From Anaerotruncus rubiinfantis (GTDB taxonomy: Bacteria > Bacillota > Clostridia > Oscillospirales > Ruminococcaceae), in assembly GCF_900078395.1 (NCBI RefSeq), contig NZ_FKLA01000009.1, forward strand, positions 1,254,614 to 1,318,613: a stretch of 64,000 bases of DNA, written 5' to 3'. This document shows positions 24,433 to 32,634 of the stretch, one piece after another. The position numbers and the translations under genes are program-made. Below the pieces are notes generated by a model. That model did no database searches and was not told where the DNA came from. It was given only the letters and a program-made list of their open reading frames with translations. Every line of letters begins with the position of its first letter. Position 1 is the first letter of the stretch.

Positions 24433-24783
24433 ATGAAAAACCGCTTTGCGAAATCCAGACGCAGCCATATGCTGCTGCGCGGCCTGGTGCTGCCGGCCGT
24501 TTTATTCGCTGTGATCTCGGTTCTGTTCGTGCAGGGCATCCAATCCGTTTCGGCCGCAGCCAGCGCCGAGCAGCTCAAATCCACCCGGCAGGCGATCACC
24601 CGTGCGGCGGTGCACTGCTATGCGGTGGAGGGCGCCTATCCACCAAGTCTGGAGTACCTGGAAGAGAAGTACGGCCTGCGCATCGACCGGGAAAAGTATC
24701 TGGTGGATTACCAGTGTTTTGCTTCAAATATCATGCCGGACATCACGGTGCTCGGTTTGGAGCCTGCAAAAGATCCCAAATAA
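24433..24783 (+). CDS. Small membrane-anchored protein of the pilus operon
   Basis: 116 aa. A basic N-tail of 12 residues is followed by one hydrophobic segment (about 14-36) and a small soluble domain (TRQAITRAAVHCYAVEGAYP, then LEYLEEKYGLRIDREKYLVD). The single N-terminal helix followed by a small globular part resembles a minor pilin, and YAVEGAYPPSLEYLEE is a phrase seen in pseudopilin heads, but a canonical prepilin cleavage motif is missing. GGGAGG lies 8 nt before the ATG. Probably a pilus accessory protein; no family assigned. Confidence 0.7.
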   Translation: MKNRFAKSRRSHMLLRGLVLPAVLFAVISVLFVQGIQSVSAAASAEQLKSTRQAITRAAVHCYAVEGAYPPSLEYLEEKYGLRIDREKYLVDYQCFASNIMPDITVLGLEPAKDPK

Positions 24784-24804
24784 TCCTGGAAAGGAGGCGG
24801 CGCG

Positions 24805-25290
24805 ATGAGAACGCCCAGAAAAACCCACGCCCATATGGTGGACCTGCTTTTTACGCTGGCGCTGTTCTGCGTGTTCGCGGCCTCGTCGCTGATGGTGGTG
24901 ATCATCGGCGCGAACGTTTATAAAGGTACCGTTTCCAGTATGAACGGAAACTTTAACCTGAGGACCTCCCTTTCGTATGTTGCGCAGAAAGTCCGGCAGA
25001 ACGATCTTATGGGCGGCGTGCGGCTCGAACAATTTGGGGAAGGCAATGCCCTGGTGCTTGAACAGGAGCTTGAAGGAGAAACTTACCAGACCTGGATTTA
25101 TTATGACAGCGGCGCGATCAGGGAACTTTTTGTCGCAGAGGGGGCGGATATGAGCCCTGCGGACGGCGAAGAGATCATGCGGGCCGGCGGTTTTACGGCT
25201 GAACAGGCAGGAGAAAGCCTTTACCGCTTCACGGTGACCGATGAAAGCGGCAAAAGCGCGCAGATTGCGGTGAGCCCGCGGTGCGGCTGA
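24805..25290 (+). CDS. DUF4860-type membrane protein of the pilus operon
   Basis: 161 aa. N-terminal membrane helix HMVDLLFTLALFCVFAASSL, then SLSYVAQKVRQNDLMGGVRL and a beta-rich extracellular region. The pattern fits the DUF4860 family, which I recall as a Clostridia protein found next to pilus-like genes; this is from memory, not a search. AAAGGAGG lies 9 nt before the ATG. Probably a minor pilin-like component with its helix in the membrane. Confidence 0.72.
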   Translation: MRTPRKTHAHMVDLLFTLALFCVFAASSLMVVIIGANVYKGTVSSMNGNFNLRTSLSYVAQKVRQNDLMGGVRLEQFGEGNALVLEQELEGETYQTWIYYDSGAIRELFVAEGADMSPADGEEIMRAGGFTAEQAGESLYRFTVTDESGKSAQIAVSPRCG

Positions 25291-25322
25291 TACGGGGACC
25301 ATGGAAAGGCAGGTGACGCCCT

Positions 25323-25778
25323 GTGAAAATTGAATTGAAGCGGCGTTCTTCCAAGTCGGGGTTATTCCTGATGGAGCTGATGATCGCGATCCTGTTTTTT
25401 TCGCTTGCAAGCGCAATCTGCATCCGGCTGTTTGCCTGGGCGCATCTGACGAGCGTGTCGAGTAGCGAACTCAGCATGGCGACCGTTACAGCACAGACTG
25501 CGGCCGAATGCTTCAAAAGCGCGGACGGTTCGGCGGAAAAACTCACCCAGCTTCTGGACGGCGCACAGCCTGCGGGGAACGGCGTGGCGGTTTACTACGA
25601 TCGGGACTGGGCTCCGGCAAGTGAATCCCTGGCCGCTTACCGGTTAAATGTGGTGCTTATCGAAGGAAACCCCGTAATTGCGCGGATCGATGTGGAAAAG
25701 ATGGGCGGGGAGACAGTCTTTTCACTTGAAGTGGGCGAATATCTGGAAAATGAAGAATACCATCCGCTGGGCGCGTAA
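25323..25778 (+). CDS. Type IV prepilin-like protein
   Basis: 151 aa with a GTG start. The N-terminus carries a class III prepilin signal: a basic leader, then Gly13 followed by LFLMELMIAILFFSLAS with Glu18 at position +5 after the predicted cut. The remainder is a small head domain. It would be processed by a prepilin peptidase, which is not encoded in the visible cluster. It lies 32 bp after the DUF4860-type gene and 38 bp before the next gene. Confidence 0.8.
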   Translation: MKIELKRRSSKSGLFLMELMIAILFFSLASAICIRLFAWAHLTSVSSSELSMATVTAQTAAECFKSADGSAEKLTQLLDGAQPAGNGVAVYYDRDWAPASESLAAYRLNVVLIEGNPVIARIDVEKMGGETVFSLEVGEYLENEEYHPLGA

Positions 25779-25816
25779 GCCCGCCGGAATACGATACGAA
25801 AGAGGAGGGATGCAGG

Positions 25817-26320
25817 ATGAAGCGGAGCGCTGAAACCGGCGTGAATGTCGGCGGCGCATCGATCCTGGTGATCTTTGTGCTTTTGTGCCTGACAACCTTT
25901 GCAACCCTTTCGCTGGTGAGCGCGAACGCGGATCAGAAGCTTTCCCGGAAAACCGCTGAAGCGACGGCGGCATACTATCAGGCGGATGCTTCGGCACAGA
26001 CGCTGCTTGCAGAGATTGACTACCAGTTGAAACAGATCCCACTGGACAGCCCGGAAAGTTATTTTTCAGCCGCGGAAACCCGAATGCCCGGCGGTGTAAC
26101 GCTCGAACAGGACGCGGGATCGTTTTTTGCATCTTACGAGGTGCCGATTGACGAGAGCCACACACTGAAGGTGCGGCTGCTGCTCATTTATCCCGGCGGC
26201 GCCGGCCAGCCGCGTTACGAATTGGCCGCCTGGCAGTCCGTGTACACCGGAGAATGGGAAGCGGACGATACCCTCAATCTTTGGGATGGCGGGGAAGAAA
26301 TGAACCTGATGGGCTCCTGA
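25817..26320 (+). CDS. Membrane-anchored pilus-operon protein (PilX-like position)
   Basis: 167 aa. One N-terminal hydrophobic helix (about 13-35, ASILVIFVLLCLTTFATLSL) follows a short polar leader ending in GVNVGGAS. A long alpha-helical stretch (RKTAEATAAYYQADASAQTL) and a beta-rich C-terminus come next. It has the size and layout of a minor pilin such as PilX/GspK, but no clear prepilin cleavage motif. AGAGGAGGG lies upstream of the ATG. Function inferred from position only. Confidence 0.72.
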   Translation: MKRSAETGVNVGGASILVIFVLLCLTTFATLSLVSANADQKLSRKTAEATAAYYQADASAQTLLAEIDYQLKQIPLDSPESYFSAAETRMPGGVTLEQDAGSFFASYEVPIDESHTLKVRLLLIYPGGAGQPRYELAAWQSVYTGEWEADDTLNLWDGGEEMNLMGS

Positions 26321-26341
26321 GCTTTTGGAAAGGGAATACGG

Positions 26342-27403
26342 ATGGATATTGCTGCAATTTTAACCGAAGCGGTCCGGCAGAAAGCGTCGGACATCTATGT
26401 GGTGGCCGGCCTGCCAGTCTGTTACAAGGTGAACGGCCACATCGTGCGCACAAATGAGGAGAGCCTCATGCCCGCGCAGACGGAGGAATTTGTCCGAGGG
26501 GTCTATCAGCTTGCCGGGGGACGGGACGTGAACGATGTGCTGCTCGGCGGGGACGACGACTTCTCCTTTGCAATCAAAGGGGTTTCACGCTTTCGCGCGA
26601 ACACTTATAAACAGCGTGGTTCGCTCGCGTCGGTGATCCGGGTGGTCACTTTCGACTTGCCGGATCCGAAGGACTTGGGCATCCCGGAGGTCATTCTGGA
26701 GCTCGGCAGCCGTTCCAAAGGGCTGGTGCTTGTCACGGGGCCCGCGGGCAGCGGAAAAACGACCACGCTCGCGTGTGTTATCGACCGGATTAACCAGACC
26801 CGCAGTTCGCATGTGATCACACTGGAGGACCCGCTCGAGTATCTGCACCGGCATAAGAAGAGCATTGTGAGCCAGCGCGAGATTACCACCGATACCGACA
26901 GCTATGTGAAGGCTTTGCGTGCGTCGCTGCGGCAGTCGCCGGATGTGATCCTGCTTGGGGAGATGCGTGACTATGAGACGATCAACGTGGCCATGACGGC
27001 GGCGGAAACAGGGCATCTGATCATTTCAACGCTGCACACGATCGGCGTGGCGAATACCATCGACCGCATCATCGACGCATTTCCGCCGAATCAGCAGCAT
27101 CAGATCCGCATCCAGCTTGCCATGGTGCTGCAGGCGGTGGTTTCCCAGCAGCTGATCCCTACGACCGACGGCAAGGTGGTGCCCGCGTTCGAGATCATGC
27201 TTGTCAACGGCGCGATCCGCAATATGATCCGCGAATCGAAGGTGCATCAGATCGACACGGTGATCTATTCGTCGGCGGGCGAGGGGATGGTCACGATGGA
27301 TGCGAGCCTGTTGGCCCTGTATAAACAGGGAAAGATTTCCGAAACGGATGCAATTGCATATTCCACCAATCCGGATACGATGGCCAAAAAGTTGAAACTT
27401 TAA
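26342..27403 (+). CDS. pilT: PilT-type twitching/retraction ATPase
   Basis: 353 aa. N-terminal PAS-like N1D domain, then a RecA-like core with Walker A GPAGSGKT (133-140), Asp box ITLEDPLEY (159-167), Walker B DVILLGEMRD (201-210) and His box HLIISTLHT (225-233). The opening DIAAILTEAVRQKASDIYV and the length of about 350 aa match PilT rather than PilB/GspE, and no zinc-binding CxxC pair is present. PilT powers pilus retraction. It is the only ATPase in this operon; no assembly ATPase is encoded in the window. Confidence 0.92.
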   Translation: MDIAAILTEAVRQKASDIYVVAGLPVCYKVNGHIVRTNEESLMPAQTEEFVRGVYQLAGGRDVNDVLLGGDDDFSFAIKGVSRFRANTYKQRGSLASVIRVVTFDLPDPKDLGIPEVILELGSRSKGLVLVTGPAGSGKTTTLACVIDRINQTRSSHVITLEDPLEYLHRHKKSIVSQREITTDTDSYVKALRASLRQSPDVILLGEMRDYETINVAMTAAETGHLIISTLHTIGVANTIDRIIDAFPPNQQHQIRIQLAMVLQAVVSQQLIPTTDGKVVPAFEIMLVNGAIRNMIRESKVHQIDTVIYSSAGEGMVTMDASLLALYKQGKISETDAIAYSTNPDTMAKKLKL

Positions 27404-27414
27404 GAGAAATCCCT

Positions 27415-27449
27415 AAAGAGGAACTGAATTCCATTCGGTTCTTCTTTTT
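27415..27449 (+). terminator. Terminator after pilT
   Basis: A 15-bp stem including wobble pairs (arms 27415-27429 and 27433-27447, loop TCC) runs into TTTTT, 12 nt after the pilT stop codon. Confidence 0.85.
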
Positions 27450-27587
27450 ATTTGTAATAATGCACTAGAAAATTTTGATAAATTTACCACATAGTGACCA
27501 AATCACGAAAATGTAAAAAAGACTTGATCTCTTGGTAAAAAAGGTGCAATATGGTAACAGAATGAAGGAAGGACGGATTGGAATTTC

Positions 27588-28913
27588 ATGTTTACGCGCA
27601 GAGATCTCTTTAATCTGATCGTGCCGCTGGTGATCGAACAGATCCTAAACGCGACCATCGGCATCGCGGATACCGTCATGGTGGCTCAGGTTGGGCAGGT
27701 TGCGGTATCCGGCGTTTCACTTGTGGATTCGATCAATCTGCTGCTCAACAGCATTTTTGCAGCCCTCGCAACTGGCGGCGCCATCGTGGCGGCGCAGTAC
27801 CTCGGACGAGAGGATCGCGAAAATGCCAATATCGCCGCCAAACAGCTCTTGATGGTGACAACCGGGGCTGGGCTTCTGGTGGGGGCTGTCTGCCTGATCG
27901 GGAAGGCTCCGATCCTTTACGCGCTGTTCGGTTCGGCGGAGTCCGCCGTCATGCAGAATGCGCAGACCTATTTCTGGATCTCGGCGCTGACCTATCCGCT
28001 GATCGCACTCTATAACGTGGGGGCGGCGCTGTTCCGCGTGCAGGGGAATTCCCGCGTTTCGATGCTGGCCGCGCTCATCATGAATATCATCAATATCTCA
28101 CTGAACGCGCTGTTTATCTTTGGATTTCATATGGGCGTCGCGGGCGCGGCGCTCGGTTCCCTCGCGGCGCGTGCGTTTGCCGCGGTGTTCCTGATGTTCC
28201 TGCTGCATAAAGGCGAACACCGCATCCATTTGGAGTGGGAGCAGGGAATTCGGCTGGATGGGCGAATGGTGAAGAATATTCTTCGGCTCGGTATCCCAAA
28301 CAGCCTCGAAAACAGCATGTTCCATATTGGCAAGATCCTCGTAGCGGGGCTCATCACCTCATTCGGGACGGTCGCGCTGGCCGCGAACGCTGTTTCCAAC
28401 AGCATCCTTGCAATGGCGCAGATCCCGGGCGCGGCGGTCGGTCTGGCGATGATCACCGTTGTGGGGCAGTGTGTCGGCGCGCGGGATTTTTTGGCTGCGA
28501 AGAGCTACACCATCAAGCTTATGGGGGTATCCTATGGGCTGATGATCGGCTGCAACCTGTTGGTCTTTTTCTTATTAAACCCAATCATCGCCTGTTTTGC
28601 GCTTCCAGCGGAGACTGCTGAAATCGCTTGGGAAATCTCCGCGCTGGCCTGTGTCATGGACTGTATCGCGTGGCCGCTCTCATTCACGCTGCCGAATGGC
28701 CTGCGGGCCGCGAACGACGTCCGGTTTACCATGACCACTTCGATCTTGTCAATGTGGATCTTCCGGGTTGGATTCAGCTATTTTTTGGGGCAATACCTTG
28801 GCTGGGGCGTGTTTGGCGTTTGGGCCGCGATGTGCATCGATTGGATCTTCCGGTCGGCCGTATTCACAGTCCGATTTGTACGAGGCAGATGGATGAACAA
28901 AAACTTTATCTGA
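27588..28913 (+). CDS. MATE family efflux transporter
   Basis: 441 aa, about 12 hydrophobic segments. The N-terminus RRDLFNLIVPLVIEQILNATIGIADTVM, cut here to RDLFNLIVPLVIEQILN, and the segment ATGGAIVAAQYLGRED are typical of the MATE branch common in Clostridia. It differs clearly from the copy at 7067. It expels cationic toxins or drugs with an ion gradient. AAGGAAGG lies upstream of the ATG. Monocistronic. Confidence 0.92.
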   Translation: MFTRRDLFNLIVPLVIEQILNATIGIADTVMVAQVGQVAVSGVSLVDSINLLLNSIFAALATGGAIVAAQYLGREDRENANIAAKQLLMVTTGAGLLVGAVCLIGKAPILYALFGSAESAVMQNAQTYFWISALTYPLIALYNVGAALFRVQGNSRVSMLAALIMNIINISLNALFIFGFHMGVAGAALGSLAARAFAAVFLMFLLHKGEHRIHLEWEQGIRLDGRMVKNILRLGIPNSLENSMFHIGKILVAGLITSFGTVALAANAVSNSILAMAQIPGAAVGLAMITVVGQCVGARDFLAAKSYTIKLMGVSYGLMIGCNLLVFFLLNPIIACFALPAETAEIAWEISALACVMDCIAWPLSFTLPNGLRAANDVRFTMTTSILSMWIFRVGFSYFLGQYLGWGVFGVWAAMCIDWIFRSAVFTVRFVRGRWMNKNFI

Positions 28914-28932
28914 GATTGGATGGCTCGGGTCA

Positions 28933-29010
28933 ATGGTGAAGCATGGATTTTTATGGTTCGCAATTGGGGCTGTGACAGCATGTTTAGCCTGGACAGGGAA
29001 AATAGTTTAA
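28933..29010 (+). CDS. Possible 25-residue hydrophobic peptide
   Basis: An ATG 20 nt after the MATE stop opens a 25-codon frame, MVKHGFLWFAIGAVTACLAW followed by TGKIV. It could make one short membrane helix. No good SD is present (GGCTCGGGTCA), so this could be chance. Confidence 0.2.
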   Translation: MVKHGFLWFAIGAVTACLAWTGKIV

Positions 29011-29054
29011 GATGTGAGGCATCAGTAGTTGTTTGAAAGGGCTGAAAGACGCGG

Positions 29055-29098
29055 CAACACCCCCGGATGCGGTTTGATTTTCGCATCTGGGGGTGTTG
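29055..29098. other. Strong symmetric hairpin between convergent genes
   Basis: CAACACCCCC and GATGCG pair with CGCATC and GGGGGTGTTG (17 positions, one mismatch). The position between convergent genes suggests termination of both, but neither strand has a U tract. It may work as a processed 3' end or a factor-dependent stop. Confidence 0.6.
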
Positions 29099-29142
29099 TA
29101 ATGTGCCATGAAACTGCTTTTGCAAATATCGGGAAGATCTGT

Positions 29143-29523
29143 TTATCCGCGTCCCATCGGGCGGTTGGGATTTTGCGGATAGGACATATTGTTCTGCATG
29201 GTGCGGCTGGCCGGGTTTGGATTGCGCGGAGTGGGCCGGGAACCGTAGAAGGTCACAAATTTAAGCGAATAGAGGTCGCAGGTGATATAGCGGTCCTGTT
29301 CATCGTCATACAAGGTGACAAAATTGACGCCAGCGGCATAAAGGATGCCGGATTTGTCGACCAGACCACCCGTGCCGATGAGAAATTCACATGTGACATA
29401 GATGCCGATGTTGTCGACCAGGACTTCGGCGAAGGATTCCCGGTAAAATTCACTGGTGCTGTCCGGCTGCGTCACCGGTTTTTGCGTCTGCTGCATATTG
29501 CTGGAGAGCTGTTCATTTGGCAA
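29143..29523 (-). CDS. GerQ-like spore coat protein
   Basis: 126 aa. A Gln-rich N-terminal tail (1-25) and an Asn/Pro/Arg-rich C-terminal tail (95-126) flank a central beta domain (SFAEVLVDNIGIYVTCEFLI, then RYITCDLYSLKFVTFYG). The layout matches GerQ: a glutamine-rich tail and a small domain ending in a YLxYVTF-like strand. The gene follows a cwlJ-type gene by 15 bp, as gerQ follows cwlJ in the Bacillus cereus group. GerQ is a coat protein needed to place CwlJ in the spore. Start is TTG 29523 with AAAGGA 10 nt upstream. The call rests on layout and neighbour, so it is moderate. Confidence 0.65.
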   Translation of the reverse strand: MPNEQLSSNMQQTQKPVTQPDSTSEFYRESFAEVLVDNIGIYVTCEFLIGTGGLVDKSGILYAAGVNFVTLYDDEQDRYITCDLYSLKFVTFYGSRPTPRNPNPASRTMQNNMSYPQNPNRPMGRG

Positions 29524-29538
29524 AACAAATCATTCCTT

Positions 29539-29973
29539 TCAGGTTTCAAAATAAGAGGAAGATGGATTATAAAAACAATGGTCACCGATGCGCGTCACCC
29601 AATAGCCAATTTTGCTAGGGAAATTCTGGCGGCAGTTCGGGGAGAATGGGTTATAAAACCACAGGGCCAGCTCCAGGTTGAGCAGCCGGTTGCCTGCGAT
29701 CGCCCAGTCCGCAATCTCAAAATGGATCGGTTCCGGGCTCATGTTGTAAATATTCTGGGGATTGTATTTGCCGCGTTCGGTTTCGGACATGCAGACGAAT
29801 TGGCCGGTCATATAGAGGATTTTCCGGATGCTGCCCTGTCCGACGCGCTTATATTCACCGCCGGTGGCGTTCACACGGTTCATGACGACGCTGGCAACCG
29901 CCTTCATGCCGTTGTCACCTTCCCCTCCAGCTTCGCATTGGATCAGCCGCGCAAACAATTCCCTGTCGGTCAT
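29539..29973 (-). CDS. cwlJ: CwlJ/SleB-type spore cortex hydrolase
   Basis: About 145 aa. The whole protein is one hydrolase_2 domain. LFARLIQCEAGGEGDNGMKA holds the conserved catalytic glutamate, and VASVVMNRV and KILYMTGQFVC are family segments. The short length without a peptidoglycan-binding domain or signal peptide matches CwlJ rather than SleB. It degrades cortex peptidoglycan during germination. ATG 29973 has AAAGGAG 10 nt upstream; GTG 29979 is an alternative start. Forms a two-gene unit with the GerQ-like gene. Confidence 0.88.
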   Translation of the reverse strand: MTDRELFARLIQCEAGGEGDNGMKAVASVVMNRVNATGGEYKRVGQGSIRKILYMTGQFVCMSETERGKYNPQNIYNMSPEPIHFEIADWAIAGNRLLNLELALWFYNPFSPNCRQNFPSKIGYWVTRIGDHCFYNPSSSYFET

Positions 29974-30144
29974 GCACACACCACTCCTTTTTCTTGTTAA
30001 TGAATATGTATGGCTCCCAAGTTTTATGATCCCGGAAAGAGGTGGTTAAAAATAGAACTTGAATTTTGTGAAATTTGAATTAGAAATCAGCAACAATGAT
30101 AAAAATGAGTTAAAAAAATTGGAATAAATGATAGGGAGTTTTTG

Positions 30145-30172
30145 TTGACAAGCAGATACAATATGTTACAAT
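30145..30172 (+). promoter_or_regulatory. Promoter of the LacI-family regulator gene
   Basis: TTGACA (30145-30150) and TACAAT (30167-30172) with a 16-bp spacer. The palindromic operator begins 4 nt downstream, over the expected transcription start. Confidence 0.82.
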
Positions 30173-30176
30173 AAAA

Positions 30177-30196
30177 TCATAAACACGTGTTCATGA
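30177..30196. promoter_or_regulatory. LacI-family operator O1 (autoregulatory)
   Basis: TCATAAACACGTGTTCATGA is a 20-bp palindrome with a central CG, the usual form of a LacI/GalR operator. It lies just after the -10 box and its 3' end touches the SD (GAGG) of the regulator gene. It matches three sites upstream of the CoA-transferase operon. Confidence 0.8.
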
Positions 30197-30206
30197 GGTA
30201 GGCGCA

Positions 30207-31271
30207 ATGAAATCGACAGAAATTGCAAAACTCGCAGGCGTTTCCAGGAGCACCGTGTCGCGGGTCATCAACGGATACAGCAATGTGCCGCCCGAAACCC
30301 GCAGACGGGTGATGGACGTTGTTGAAAAATATGGATATTCCCCCAACAATGCGGCTCGCAACCTTGCGGGGAAGCCGAGCCGGATCGTCGGCTTGTTCAT
30401 TGTCGACTTGGACGAAACGAGCGAGAATATCATCCACGCATCCCCGTTCTATTCGGCTTTTCTGACCTATGCGGCCGACCGCCTTCAGCAAAAAGGTTAC
30501 CAGTTGCTGGTTTCGGTGATCAAAAACCGGATGCAGATGAAAAACATCCTGAATATGTTCCAGGAGAATATGGTCTCTGGCGGTATTTTCATGGGCGACC
30601 TGGTGCCTTCTTCGATTTTGAAGGCTCTGTCCGACGCGCATTGTACATCGATTTTAATCAACCAACGTGAATCGGTCAATTATCCCGGGATACTGACAGC
30701 GAATACGGAGAACTATTGGGGCGCCTACGAGGCGGTCAATACCCTGATCGAAAACGGGCACAAACGGATTGCGCACATTGCGGGTTCGATCGATAAGAGC
30801 TCGACACGCGAACGGTTTGAAGGTTATCGGGACTGCCTGCTTAAAAACGGAATTCCGTTTGAAGAAAACCTGGTGGTTAAAATGAACATCCACCGGGAGG
30901 AAAACGGATACTGGGCTGCCAAGCAGATTTTTGCAAACAACCAGGGCCGGCTGCCCACCGCGATTTTTTCCAGTAATGACCTGCTTGCCTTGGGTGCGAT
31001 GCGTGCTCTGGGCGATATGGGTTTCCGGATTCCGCAGGACGTATCCATCATCGGGTTTGACAATACCGAGATCAGCCGGTTCACAACTCCACCTCTTTCC
31101 ACGGTGGCGGCCAGCGTGGAAAAGCTTTCCAACCTGGCGATTGACAATCTTGTTGCGCTGGTGGAGGGGAAGGAATGTCTCAGGCAAAATCTAAAGTTGG
31201 AAGAATTTGAAGTGATTGTGCGGGAAAGTATCCTGAACATCAATGCCCCGGAGACGCCGACCGATATATAG
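30207..31271 (+). CDS. LacI family transcriptional regulator
   Basis: 354 aa. The N-terminal helix-turn-helix and hinge read STEIAKLAGVSRSTVSRVIN and NNAARNLAGKPS. A periplasmic-binding-like effector domain follows (FSSNDLLALGAMRALGDMGF, then DVSIIGFDNTEISRFTTPPL). The SD is GAGG. An operator on its own promoter and three more copies between it and the next gene point to autoregulation and control of the 31417-39869 operon. The effector is probably a substrate or intermediate of that pathway; the sequence does not say which. Confidence 0.93.
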   Translation: MKSTEIAKLAGVSRSTVSRVINGYSNVPPETRRRVMDVVEKYGYSPNNAARNLAGKPSRIVGLFIVDLDETSENIIHASPFYSAFLTYAADRLQQKGYQLLVSVIKNRMQMKNILNMFQENMVSGGIFMGDLVPSSILKALSDAHCTSILINQRESVNYPGILTANTENYWGAYEAVNTLIENGHKRIAHIAGSIDKSSTRERFEGYRDCLLKNGIPFEENLVVKMNIHREENGYWAAKQIFANNQGRLPTAIFSSNDLLALGAMRALGDMGFRIPQDVSIIGFDNTEISRFTTPPLSTVAASVEKLSNLAIDNLVALVEGKECLRQNLKLEEFEVIVRESILNINAPETPTDI

Positions 31272-31300
31272 GCGGTCGTTCTCCGGTTGCTTTTGGAGAT

Positions 31301-31320
31301 TCATAAACGCGCTTTCACAA
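31301..31320. promoter_or_regulatory. LacI-family operator O2
   Basis: TCATAAACGCGCTTTCACAA matches O1 at most positions (ATAAACrCG-TTCA core). It lies 30 nt after the regulator stop. Confidence 0.7.
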
Positions 31321-31328
31321 AAATGAGG

Positions 31329-31348
31329 CTATAAACCGCTGTTCTTTA
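31329..31348. promoter_or_regulatory. LacI-family operator O3 (weak copy)
   Basis: CTATAAACCGCTGTTCTTTA matches O1 at 14 of 20 positions by hand alignment. It lies between O2 and O4 and may be a low-affinity site or chance. Confidence 0.45.
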
Positions 31349-31375
31349 AAAATATAGTGCATTATTTATAATTAT

Positions 31376-31395
31376 TTATAAACGCGCGTTCATAA
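31376..31395. promoter_or_regulatory. LacI-family operator O4
   Basis: TTATAAACGCGCGTTCATAA is a near-perfect palindrome with the same ATAAACGCG core as O1 and O2. It lies 21 nt before the CoA-transferase start, in an AT-rich stretch that probably contains the operon promoter. Confidence 0.75.
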
Positions 31396-31416
31396 AAATT
31401 GAGAGAGGAAGAGATT

Positions 31417-32616
31417 ATGAAAAAAGCATTGGAAGGCATCACCATCCTTGATTTCAGCCAGTTTCTGGCCGGACCGTTTGCCACGATGATGCTCGCGGAT
31501 ATGGGCGCTTCAGTCATCAAGGTGGAACGCCTGGACGTCGGAGACAACTTTCGGACCCACACCTTCTGCAATGAGTTCCTGAAAGGCCACAGCTCCCCAA
31601 ATTACATGGCGTGGAACCGCAACAAGCGTTCAATCGCCATGGATTTGAAAAATCCAAAGGCAAAGGAGATCCTTTATAAACTGGTTGAAAAGGCCGACGT
31701 TGTTGTCGAAAACTTTCGTCCCGGCGTCATGGATAAGCTTGGCTTCGGCTACGAGGATCTCAAAAAGATCAATCCCCGCCTGATTTACGCCAGCAATTCC
31801 GGGTTTGGCTCTTCCGGCCCGTATGTGAAACGGCCTGGACAGGACCTGCTGCTGCAAAGTTTTGTGGGCCTCGCCGGCCTGACCGGCCGTAAAAACGACC
31901 CGCCCACGCCGCTTGGGACCGGTCTGCCGGATCAGCTTTCCTCCTTCCATCTGGTCTATGGGATCCTTTCCGCGCTGATCTACTGCCAGCGCACCGGTGA
32001 GGGACAGCGTATCGAGGTCGATCTGATGCGTTCGTCGATGGCGCTGGAAAGCCAGGAATTTATGATGCTTCTCAATTCTGATGTGAAATATGAGCGTCCG
32101 GATTCCGGTATCGCACATCCGTTCCAGATGGCCCCCTTTGGAATTTACCGCTGTTCGGACGGGTATCTTGCCATTGCGATGGGACCGTTTGAGGTCCTGG
32201 TGGACGCATTGGGCGATCCGGATCTCCTTTGCTATGCCGATCCAACTGTACGCTATGAGCGGCGGGACGAAGTCTTTGCCGCGATCGAAGCAGTCACATC
32301 CACCAAGACGGTTGACCACTGGCTGGAAACGATGCTTTCACGCGATTTGTGGGTTGCCCCTGTCAAAGACATCACCGAAGTGGAATTCGATCCGCAGGTG
32401 CAGCATATGCACGCAATCGGCAGTTTTGAACATAGAAAAGCCGGGACCTTCCGGTGTGTCGCCCCGGCCATCACGATGAGTGAAACACAGCCCACCATCG
32501 ATCTGGCGCCGCCGATGGTAGGTGAACACAGCCGTGAAATCCTGCGCGAGCTTTCCATGAGCGAGGCGCAGATCGAAGAACTTCTGAACGAGCATATCAT
32601 CAGCGAGGAAATTTGA
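31417..32616 (+). CDS. Class III CoA-transferase (CaiB/BaiF family)
   Basis: 399 aa. N-terminal LDFSQFLAGPFATMMLADMG, then KVERLDVGD, RNKRSIAMDLKNP and DVVVENFRPGVMDKLG are all family hallmarks. The catalytic aspartate is predicted as Asp172 in GLPDQLSSFHLVYGIL. These enzymes move CoA from one acyl-CoA to a carboxylic acid and so activate an acid without ATP. ATG 31417 has GAGAGGAAGAG upstream. First gene of the LacI-controlled operon; it probably activates the acid imported by the TRAP system. Confidence 0.93.
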   Translation: MKKALEGITILDFSQFLAGPFATMMLADMGASVIKVERLDVGDNFRTHTFCNEFLKGHSSPNYMAWNRNKRSIAMDLKNPKAKEILYKLVEKADVVVENFRPGVMDKLGFGYEDLKKINPRLIYASNSGFGSSGPYVKRPGQDLLLQSFVGLAGLTGRKNDPPTPLGTGLPDQLSSFHLVYGILSALIYCQRTGEGQRIEVDLMRSSMALESQEFMMLLNSDVKYERPDSGIAHPFQMAPFGIYRCSDGYLAIAMGPFEVLVDALGDPDLLCYADPTVRYERRDEVFAAIEAVTSTKTVDHWLETMLSRDLWVAPVKDITEVEFDPQVQHMHAIGSFEHRKAGTFRCVAPAITMSETQPTIDLAPPMVGEHSREILRELSMSEAQIEELLNEHIISEEI

Positions 32617-32634
32617 ACCTGAGGAGTAACGAGT

